NCBI GenBank assembly: GCA_002794735.1 | Contig: NBAZ01000006.1 | Location: forward strand, 186,001-250,000 | Reading direction: 5' to 3' | DNA length: 64,000 bases | Origin: Pyrrhoderma lamaoense | Taxonomy: Eukaryota; Basidiomycota; Agaricomycetes; Hymenochaetales; Hymenochaetaceae | Shown: positions 54,391 through 64,000 of the stretch, in pieces | Layout: every line of letters begins with the position of its first letter | Position numbering within the stretch: position 1 is the stretch's first letter | Translations under genes and position numbers: made by a program | The notes under the pieces: model-generated | Database searches by the model: none | Told to the model about the DNA's origin: nothing | The model's input: the letters and a program-made list of their open reading frames with translations, nothing else

Positions 54391-54771
54391 ATGTCACAGC
54401 CAGCAAAAAGTAAGCCTATCAAAATTAATTATAGCGGTAGCAAAATTGGTCCTGAACACTCTCGCTTGGCCCGTTACCTTCTAAACGAATTTCGACGTGA
54501 GTGTGTACACGTTATTATCTGAGTTAGAGTATATTTACTTCCGTATGTCCTTTAGATAATGGCCGAAAGGTTACAGAAATCACATACTTAAATGACGGGA
54601 CCAACCAAAAAGTAACACTATACTGTGAGTGATCAAATTTGAAGCATCTTTGATACAGACTCATTTTTTTTTTCACTTTTTCACATGTATCTTGGGGATC
54701 GAATAGTAAGTGATGGCAAACCTATAACAGTAAAGGTTTTAGCTATGAGTGGAGTATCTCGGATAGTCTGA
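54391..54771 (+). CDS. Small hypothetical protein, 79 residues
   Basis: Three exons (54391-54496, 54556-54624, 54707-54771) with GT-AG introns and consistent phases (1, 1). The predicted protein starts MSQPAKSKPIKINYSGSKIG, is basic in its first half, has no signal peptide or membrane segment, and ends in KPITVKVLAMSGVSRIV. I recognise no family. It lies between the regulator and MFS copy 4. The clean splicing and even composition argue for a real gene, but no homology can be claimed. Confidence 0.5.
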
Positions 54772-55035
54772 TCCAACAAGCTGTCCGTTCATGGACTGGT
54801 TCACTGGCCCCTGGATTCTCAGAAAATGGTTCTCCCATATGACTAGTACATGCAGACGACAAAACTAGATGGAAACAACTAACACAGGCGAGAGAACCTG
54901 AAGCATACATACCTATTCTGTATTGTAAAGAGCTCATGAAAACATAGATCTTTTTTTAGAACTAAGTTCATGTTAAGGTCAATTGCATATCGTTCTATAT
55001 AGTTCACCATCCCGATTTCATGATAAATACAATGA

Positions 55036-57065
55036 TTATATAAACCAATCGCTAATATTGCGCTTCTGTTTTAGAAGATAGCGACATGCAATAAGAGAGA
55101 AGAGTCCGCATATGACCATGCCCTGGATGTGATCAATGTGAGCTGAGAGATAGAGTACGTATTACCACTGAAATCACGTACAGCACTGAATACTGTTGAT
55201 CTCCACCATATGTAGGAAGAAGTAAGGATTGCACCTGTAACAGGAGCTCCGATTAGTCCACCTAATCCTTGTAAGATAAATCCGAAACCAAGTCTTGCGC
55301 TGTTGTAGAAGAATGTATCTCAGTAATGACAACTGATGTAAGATGAGAAATATAAGTACCCTATCTCAGAAGGATCATCGGATAGTAATGTCAGTGTGGG
55401 CGCTATCAAAGCTAGGTCTAGGGGCCACAAGTTCAAGTTAAAGTAGAACATGGCAGAGGAATCAGACATTTACATGCTCCTTGAACTAAGCCATAAGCGA
55501 TCGCCACTGATACTACTCCTTCTAAACCGAGTATCCCAAGCATGCCAACAATGACCGCCCCACACAGGAATAGCGTCAAAATCATGCTATTTAGAATACC
55601 AATTTCTCGTGATAGAAAACCAGGTATAACTCGGCCGAATACAGCAGCACCATTTAGCAGTAGCTGTTATATGTTTGTGTCAGAATGATAGATCTCAACT
55701 TGTGCGTACGTACTCATTTAAAAACGGACTTACGGAGTAGAATGTGAGGTCAGAACTAACGCCATGCTTACTAGCATCTAGTTGAATATAATAACCGGGA
55801 TAAAATACGCCTTGCCCTGAGATGAGTAAGCTGGAGAAGCTTGTGATTGTGGTGATATAATTATAAATGAATATAGAGAACTCACGCTATTATCATTGAG
55901 ACAAATGGCGGATCTTTCAGAAAGCTTCGAAGTGCGAAACGAAAGGGCACTGTCTTGACTTTATCTTCTGCAGTAGTGTTGCCTTTTCTCATAATCGATA
56001 TAGCTAGAAGACTGAGAATACCGATGAGCCCTGCACTTGCTCGTACACCGCTTTTAAAACCAAGGGATCCGTAAAAGAGCTTATTTAGCATTATTGGGTG
56101 TATTGCACCCCCGACGGAAGAGCCAGATACAGCGGCAGTCATTGCAATTGCTCGCATATGAGGCTTTTTGAAATGTTGGGTAAGGATAGCAAGTGATGGT
56201 ATGAAACAAGTCCCAGAGCCGATGCCAGCTCCTAATGCCTGAGAGAGAAATATCTAGTAGAGTGATGGGTAATATGAACTACTTGACACAAGGGAGTTAC
56301 TGTACTTGATAATACTGTTGGGGCTCAGCAAAAGAAAGCATGAAGAGACTAAAGATGTAGAGAGCCGAGCCAAATATCATGATTGAATAACTAATTAGGA
56401 CATTCAGCGAAATGCATCAGACACATCACTGCACAGAGGATTACTCACAAATGTCCTTTATCGAATAGCCGACCCGAAATAACCCCAATACTAAGTTGGA
56501 TGAATAGTTGCATACTTCCAATCCAGCTAAAATCTCTTAGTACGTAACAAGTAAATCTAGATGAAACTATAATACTACCTTATTGTAGATGATCCGTAAT
56601 CTGAAAGATACTCTGTAGTATAGAAGGCTAGAAAAACTAGTCAGTAAATCACTTTTCAATACTACAAAAGTCCGTGTAAACATAGATTCTAACCCTCATA
56701 AACTCCAAATGCGTTTGCGTAACTTGATCTTCCGTCAAAAATAATGAAACAAAACAAGATCAATACTTCGTACCCAAACCCGCAAAACTGTATAAACCAA
56801 CTGTACGTAAGAGTTTCATTAGTTCGAAATCGAGTCGTGCTCCTTTTTTTTATACTTACGCGCCAATAACTGTAAACCAGGCCCAATAATTACCTTCGGA
56901 TTCTTCAAATACACGTGTTTCGTCTCTACTCTCTGAATGGTCGCATTCAAGGCAGTCCTCATTTTTATGATTCGAGTAATTTACTTCCGTGATTACTGGG
57001 GTAACTCCTCTCTGTTCCATTAAGATAGTACACTTAGCTTGCTCATTTTTTGATTTAGCAGACAT
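55036..57065 (-). CDS. Monocarboxylate transporter-like MFS carrier, copy 4
   Basis: Start at 57065 (MSAKSKNEQ), stop at 55036. The N-terminal loop ends in EGNYWAWFTVIGA, then FCGFGY, YANAFGVYEG, RAIAMTAAVSGSSVGGAIHP, IMLNKLFYGSLGFKSGVRAS, SFLKDPPFV, GLGGLIGAPVTGAILTSSY, IWWRSTVFSA and the C-terminal KQKRNISDWFI. No frame break was seen in the exons read. It resembles copy 3 more than copies 1/2 (for example the similar N-I-x-x-W-x-I C-terminus). It forms the right edge of the accessory block. Confidence 0.88.
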
Positions 57066-57672
57066 ATCTTGTCTTGATGGTCGTAAGCACTACGAAAGCA
57101 GGAAGTATTTCCTATTCCTATTGATATATTCTATAGTTCGGACCATTTTCATGTGTGGGAGAATATGTGTTTTACAGATAGCTTACCGGGCACTTTGTTT
57201 GATGTTCCGTTGATCACTTTCTGTTGTATTTGTCATAACCTATGTGTATTGACAAATGTCTGAGCAGTCAGCACATAAAAAAGAAAATCTAATAATGTTC
57301 ATATGTGATCTGGCAAAGAAGATGTTACAGGAAACATTGAGATACCAATCAAGACAAGATAGTTCCATAATAGAAATCCGCTCAAAAGTGTCCGGAAGTT
57401 GCTCCATCTGATTCTTATAGTAGTAGATCATGTACATGTACATAAGAGGTGACAAAGGTGAATGCTAGAATGACGTCAAGCACTGTATAAGGGATGGATG
57501 TAACAGCAGATTGCAAGAATGTGGTGGGAAAAGAGCAAAAGGCATATCATGAAACAAAACAAGGAATGTGATAATTAAAGTAGAGCTAGAATGCCGTCAT
57601 GCTGGTAGAATCAAGAGACCCAGAGTTGAACAAGAGAACTGTATTACAAACTGTCATGTTTTTCCGATAAGA

Positions 57673-60600
57673 TTAAGTCCAGCCCATCATTTTCTTCACC
57701 TTCTTCGAATCCCTCATCCTCGATCTTCTTCTAGGAGGTCTAGCATATTCGTGTCCCACAAAACTCATAACACTATAATACAAGGCAATGTTAGTCGGTA
57801 AAGTATATAGGATTGTGAATACAAATGTGCCACATACTATATCGTTCCGTCCGCGCAGCCAACTACTACCTCTTCGTGAGTCAGTTGCATCGACATTGGA
57901 TTCATAGCGGGCGTCGCCAGTCCATGGAATTTTGCTGGTACGTTGCCATAGATACCTTTCATGGAGTTCCAGGTACTTGCTGATACCCCTTCTTCTACTT
58001 GGGCAAGGGCACCCCAGACCCCGCTCAGTGGTGTGATTGAAGTGTTAAAATCTACCTCTTCATCTTTGCTTCGAGTAAGAGCCTCTATAGTCAAGTCTTC
58101 TTGGGGTTGGTCCTTGACCTTTGTGTCATCACCGACCGCAGGCTCTTTACGATGAGTCGAAATAAACATCTATATAAATCAAATTCGAGACAATCAATCA
58201 CAAGCATACTGACGACTGCACTAGACATACCCGTCTATCGGCTCCAGCACGAGAGCTGAATCGAGTTGCAGTTACAACTCGGCGTTTTTGGGGGTCCACA
58301 GCACCTACAGCAACATCCGGTGTTTCGATTACAGCGACAAGTCGGGGTGGGGCAGTCAAGACAGCTGCCTGTCCGAAGCGTACTGCAAATATTGGCGTTT
58401 GAGGCGTACCTGGGGTACCAGATCGGGAGATTGAGCGAGTATTAGTTACACTAACATTCGCAGGGAGGGAAGGTCTGCCTAATCCACGTGAAGACGAAGC
58501 AGATAAACTAAATGTCTTCCTACGAGAACCTCCAACAGAGGAAACAGATGATCTAGACAACGGGCTAATCAAGGATTGTCGACTCTTTGACATCGATGAT
58601 ATAGACGGTGATTGTGTAGACTTGAAGGGTGCCGAAGAGCTAGATTCCATGGATGTTGGGCTTGAAACCATGGGGTCTTGTTTCTCTTCTCCTTCTGTCC
58701 ATTGAAGATGCAAAATAATCGACTTTGTCGCGCACTAGAAAGGGTGTCATCAACTACTGAACATGCATTTTACCCATGGTTTACATACAGTCATCTGGGT
58801 ACCCTTCGCAGCAAACCATCTGAAACAAGTTTGAGATACGTAAGAAGATGAGTTATGTAAAGATCACATACTGTAACATGTTATCAGGAGCTTTTCCGAC
58901 ATTAAAGAGTTTGGAACTAAGAATAGGATTTCCACCGCCAAGCTCAGAAAGCTTGAATTGGGAAATCATCTCCCTCTTTGCTATAAATAACAATTTGCTT
59001 CAACTACTATTTTCTCAACTCCCGAACAGGAACTACATACCAATAGAGAAGACTCGCACTATACCATCAATCGTAACACTTACAACACGCTCTCCAGTTT
59101 CAGCATCTCCAGAAATTATCTGTACACCAATGTTGACTGTTGTTTGTTGGCCAAAACGGACAATCTTGGTTCCTGAACGCCAGTCCCAGCATACAAGTGC
59201 TTTATCTGCGCCTGCCGAAACTAGATTACGAGAAGATAATGCAACCGCACGATACCGTTAAGATGACCCGCAAGTTGCTGAAGTGGGTTAAAGGTAACGG
59301 ACGAATAAAGGTGCACACGCCTTCAATAGTATATGAGTATCATCATACATTAAACATATATAGCACCTACCCAACATCGTGGAAACCAACAACAAATACC
59401 TCTGTTTATCCAAAAAAAAACATCAGAATCGCATCGCATATAATATATATATATATACTAGTTGTACCTTCTTCCAGTAGGAAATCAACACAACTAACTG
59501 GTTTCTTCACCTGGAGGCACTTCTTCATCTCTCCTGTTTCAATATCCCAGAATCTGATTGTTTCATCATAGGAACCACTGATCAAGCGTTTGCCTGGTGC
59601 ATATTAGTCAGCATATGGATATTTTGGTAAAACGTAAGAATAATACCCCGTAACAACAAAGTGGTACAGAAGTTCGTATGACCATTGAGGAAGCGCAGTT
59701 TTTGCGGCAGCCCGTAATGGAAATTCGCCTCGCGGTGGTGAAGAGATTTGTACAAAGGTTCCCTAAACACAAATATCAGAATACGGGTGCACCATAGGTA
59801 GGACAAAAAGCTTACCACCCCTCAGGCGTTGGTGGAGGTCTTAAGGGGACAGGGTCTGTCGCTGTTAGCACCAAACAGTGATACCGCCATATAGCGGGAC
59901 TATGTACTAGTGCCTGCCACTTTCTAGATACCTAGAAGAGATATTAATAATAAATAATGGTCGGGGAAGCGATGATAACAAACCGGTTCAATGGCTAAAA
60001 GCTCTTGTACTGATAGGTATCTAAGGATTTTGAGTGACATCTCTGGTTCTAGGTTCCCAATGATGTCGAAAGTGCTTTTGAGATATCTTTCCAATAAGCC
60101 AATTTGGGTTCGGATATCACCAGGCATACAAGCTGTAGAGACGACATGAAACCAAATTTCACACTAAACAGATAATGAAGACATACATTCTAGAATGATA
60201 GCCATACTAGCGGGGACATATGATGAGCACGCCAATCACTCCCAGAGTAGAGGCAACAACTTACAGCCTTTGTCTATCCTCTACTTTGAGAGCACGTACG
60301 GCCTTACGCACTTCAATTTCGTTGAAAATACCTCCTCCATCTCCCCTTAATGCTGCTGCAAGGTCGATGCCTTCAAGAGCACCATTCCGTATACCTGCGT
60401 TTTGCATAAGCAATTGATCACGTTCCATTTCAGTTTCCCGAGCTGCATTGCGCTCGTCCTCGAGTGACTGCCGATATATCCGTATTTCCGCTTGTAGCGC
60501 GTGTAGTTGTGCCGCTGAAGCATTGTGTGCCTGCTCTAACAACCGGCGGTATCGTGTCATAGCACGTGCATGCACATCTTTGACATTGTTAAGTGCATCC

Positions 60601-61652
60601 ATGAATTCCTCGTCAACAGCACCAGCATCCGTCTCAGTAACGAGGTCGAAGGACATTTCACCATCATCCCAAACACTCCTATTTCCTCCGACAAATGATA
60701 CAGACATATCGAAAGCCGGTAGCTCATCTGAGATCATAGAGACATTTGGATCCATGGGTTCTGGTGAGTCTCCTATGGAAGCCATGCTTGATGCAGTAGA
60801 CACGCTACGGAGCCCTGACTGGTTCCGAAGATTTGGAGAATCCCTAGAAGGTGTTTTCTTTACACCTTGAGGTGACATCTTAGCTTTCGGAGTCGCTTTT
60901 ATCTGGGGTGATCCATTGGCTTTTGGTGGAGTGCTTATATTCATTGATAATTGGGAGGTCTTTGACTTGAGAGTGTTTTTTGGTGCCGGAGATGGAGTTT
61001 TTGGTTGAGCTATCGGGGGTGCTAGTTTCGAAGGCGTTACAGGAAACGGAAGTCCATTTACTGGAGAAGTGACGTTTGAGGAGTTCACTCGAGAGCGAGG
61101 AGGACGTGGACTAGGAGATGACTGATTCTCTAGAATGGGTGGTGAAGGAGAGGCTTGCATAGGCTTGAGGGCCACTGGAGATGTACCCGGACGCGAGATT
61201 GTTACACTAGCACCCAAAGATGAAACGCCAGGAGTTCTACGTTGTGGTATAGAGCTTGATAGTCGTTTATTGATGGACATTGGTACGGGAGTTGCATTCG
61301 GTGACCCCCGCTTCTTGCGCCAACTGCTTGCAACGGAAACAGAATCAAACTCGGAATCAGATTCAGATAGACTCGGAGCAAGAGATGATTTGTTGGTAAG
61401 ACTCATTGTACGCGGCATACGCGTTATCGTCGCCGGAGAAGCGCGCACCGTATCTGAATTTGTTGTATCAGAAGTTTTGCTCACTGTACGGTTCATAGGC
61501 ATCGAGCAGACACGCGCAGACGTTGTGGATAGCGTTCTTGATATTCTACTTGTTCTAGTTACACTTGTGCGCACACTACTCTCCGACGGCGCCGTGATGG
61601 ATGTCTTCTTTACGCGCATTGATGCTCCTGAAGGCGCCGGTCGTGAGTTCAT
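57673..61652 (-). CDS. F-box/WD40-repeat protein with long disordered N-terminus (one-base frameshift at ~59251)
   Basis: Thirteen exons: 60265-61652, 60187-60206 (20 nt), 59984-60132, 59816-59931, 59647-59762, 59468-59593, 59371-59401 (31 nt), 59041-59320, 58872-58980, 58789-58819, 58231-58734, 57838-58169 and 57673-57772. With one base added near 59251 the total is exactly 1101 codons. Residues 1-330 are S/T/P-rich. A coiled coil ([20 protein letters not shown]) follows, then an F-box ([20 protein letters not shown], ending in RKWQALV). WD40 blades follow: [31 protein letters not shown], and several weaker ones. A Ser-rich insert splits the propeller. It should be an SCF ubiquitin-ligase substrate receptor of the Cdc4/Fbxw type. 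An in-frame stop just upstream fixes the start. Confidence 0.88.
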
Positions 61653-62540
61653 GGCGACGTGTAAGAGACTTGAGCACGGTGAAGGGGTGGTGGAGGCCTC
61701 TCCGTGTTGTGCTTAGTTCAAGTATCGGTTATGTTCGCGGATCGCAACGCGGTATTTGGACGCCATATTACAATTTAATTTAGATTCTTCTCTATCAATC
61801 AACCTATCAGGTAACAATATGCTTATTTGAGTACCTGTTAATTGCATCAATAATAATGTTTATAAATTAAATATATATTATATATTTTCAAGAATAAATT
61901 GGTTCATGTTTTACATCTACTGTTGATTCTTACCTCTCAAGGACGTTATCATTAACTACAAATGGCAATGCGCTGTCCAGTTAATCAACATGAACAAAAA
62001 GACGACTTTCATATCCAAGAAAACAGGTCCTGATTACTACATTATTGTCGATCTACCATATTTTCTTATTTTTTTACTAGTGTGTGACAAGGAGAACTTG
62101 ATAGTATAATGCATATAGATGACTTACTTCATATCTTATCCTCACTGCAAATTAATAATCGGCACAGGCTAAGAAGCAAATGTGTCCTCTACATAGAGAT
62201 TTGAGTCAGAACCGCGACGAAGACGAATCGACAGATGCATGCTGATGATGCTATGCAATATAGAATCAACCCTATAGAACGGGAGATAATCTGTTATTAT
62301 CAGTCATTCTCAGAGCTTAGATCTTACCCTACGAGGACCAACGCAACCGTACGGTACTTCCAGAAGTTAGTGTTAACCTTGTATCTCAAAAAGTCAGGGA
62401 GCCCACTTATGTACCTTGGGAAAGAAAAATAAGACAATATCTAGCAAGGCAAGCGCTATGTCACGTTCAGTCCGTATTAAGTCACTACGTTAGTGCATAT
62501 TCTCTAGAAGTTTACGCACAAATACTGTACGTATAATATG
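61653..62540. other. AT-rich intergenic region
   Basis: Includes a nearly pure A/T tract at about 61855-61895. The 3' end of the DUF6533-like gene on the minus strand may reach into this interval but could not be located. Confidence 0.4.
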
Positions 62541-63881
62541 CCAATCCTAAAGATGTATTAGCTTCTTGTAGAACGTGTGCATAACTCATGTGTCACATCC
62601 ATACCGTCACCAATCAATATCCTCAATAGAGGTAGATACTTGAATTCAGTTTTACTATCTGATAAAAGTATGTGTACTTGGATCGTTAAATTGTGTCAGA
62701 GAATGCTTCTTACAGGATCTTATTCGCTTGTAGCCTATCAAAGCTATACAAACTGTGGATAATTGTAATTCATAGTTCAATTTCGACTTCAATCTCTCTG
62801 ATAGATAGCAAACTCTTACCGCTTTCATAAAGAAGGAACAAAAATAATGCAACCCAGTTCAACGGGCTGACATCAATGCATACAAGTACTGAAGTTAATT
62901 TGATATCAAGGTTGTCTACATGGATTCTCTTAGCAAAATGGAGGAGTAAACGGAAGATTTGATTGGCTCGTACTTTTGTTTGAGCTAGATGCTAGAGCGA
63001 ACATAATAACTGAGATTATGCTCAACGTCTGGAGTCGTCAGTCACAATCACGGTCTTAGAAGAACGCCTACGTACCGCGAAAAGCACACAGATTAGGATT
63101 TTGATCGTTCTGCTGTTTATCCAGACTACATACAAGCGCCGCGTCAAGATACCTCCCTTTCTTTGAGCCAGAATGCAGAGTTGAAAGGGCGATGACGTAC
63201 TAGCTGCGACAATAATGTTGATAAATATGGTAACTATAGGACTCTGAATGTTAGTTGATCATGTAACCATCCGAAGTAGTTGTACTCGCATTGCATGATA
63301 TATGCTAGAAAGGTGCATGACTTATTTGACTGATGTGAGTGGCTGCATCTTATCGTTCTCCTTACATGTACCGCTTACTTTGAAATCGCTGGCCGGAAGC
63401 AGTAAAACTGAACATGTGTTAGCGGTTAGTCAACCAAGATGTCAAACAAAACTCACGAAGTCCATAGATCACAGTTGTAATGATAGGAAGGTACCTGTTT
63501 ATGAGAAATACAATTTTCCAAAAGGCTATCGGTCTAGTCCAAAGGTACTGTATCTAGGAACACGACTTATATCAGTGTGAGATCCCGTATCATGCAGTTA
63601 GTCTATAAACCTCATAGTCCAAGGTCAGGAAGTACTGGTATAACTGCAAAAGATATTTGTCGGAGTTGATATAATTGTAAAAATGGTAGACGTTACAACT
63701 AAGGCCAGTTCTGCGACTAGGAAACCGTAAGTATTATCTCATATAGAATCTCTAAAGCTCACAGCAAAAGTACTTCCTAGATTTGAGCCGAGAAACATTT
63801 GGTATGAATTATCTGGCTTACCTTGAAAAATCGAAGGTCACTTGCGACGGAGGATGCGTTTTCGGCCTGGAGTGAGTCCAT
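62540..63881 (-). CDS. Probable DUF6533-type multi-helix membrane protein, 3' end unresolved
   Basis: Exon fragments on the minus strand in order: MDSLQAENASSVASDLRFFK (63822-63881), then a segment with YFLTLDYE, then LWTRPIAFWKIVFLINRYLP. Further on come GILTRRLYVVW, LNWVALFLFLLYES and YLPLLRILIGDG. The L-T-L-D-x-E motif, followed by a W-K segment and the F-L-x-N-R-Y helix, is the signature of the basidiomycete DUF6533 family. These proteins have about seven helices and no known function. The R-L-Y-x-x-W helix start and the following hydrophobic helix also fit. Exon joins in the middle and the stop codon are not resolved, and small exons or base errors are likely. Confidence 0.6.
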
Positions 63882-64000
63882 CGCATTTGTTAGAACCCAA
63901 ATTACAGTCGCTTATATGATAATTTACAAGTTCAGAAACCCCTTTGTAGGCTAGCGTTAAACTCCACCGACACTGGAATTATATATGGAATCGAAGAGGT

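Noticed and set aside
61135..61716. 193-codon plus-strand ORF and other long ORFs opposite the F-box gene's first exon
   Set aside because: They are antisense shadows of the 463-codon minus-strand exon, whose frame joins the F-box and WD40 exons and has protein-like motifs.

Overview
The window looks like nuclear DNA of a basidiomycete fungus, most likely an Agaricomycete. Genes are intron-dense, with introns mostly 48-65 nt long carrying GT-AG ends. Intergenic DNA is AT-rich, and the gene set is fungal: GPI-anchored aspartic protease, RNase T1-type ribonuclease, Zn2Cys6 regulator, MCT-type MFS carriers and a probable DUF6533 seven-helix protein. Gene models were built by hand, joining open exons through splice sites and family motifs.

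Layout. 0-23 kb is mainly housekeeping: a haloacid dehalogenase (truncated by the left edge), an AT-hook chromatin protein, a C2H2 regulator, ribosomal protein L38, a secreted/GPI aspartic protease, a secreted guanyl-specific ribonuclease, the ribosome-biogenesis factor NOP4, and a second C2H2 protein. From about 23.9 to 57.1 kb lies an accessory block. It holds four monocarboxylate-transporter-like MFS genes (two of them convergent neighbours), a DsbA/FrnE-like oxidoreductase, an FAD monooxygenase, a flavin-dependent halogenase, a divergently placed O-methyltransferase, a Zn2Cys6 regulator and a small unknown protein. The right flank returns to housekeeping with a 1100-residue F-box/WD40 protein and the 5' part of a probable DUF6533 gene.

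Interpretation. The accessory block has the composition of a tailoring gene cluster for a halogenated, hydroxylated and O-methylated small aromatic, with its own regulator and several organic-acid carriers. No polyketide, peptide or terpene backbone gene is visible, so the scaffold may come from primary phenolic or benzoate metabolism, or from a gene outside the window.

Quality caveat. At least ten single-base deletions break otherwise well-conserved reading frames, including in the probably essential NOP4. Most sit in short homopolymers, often four bases read as three. Uncorrected indel errors in the assembly explain this better than mass pseudogenisation. Models that need a repaired base are marked.
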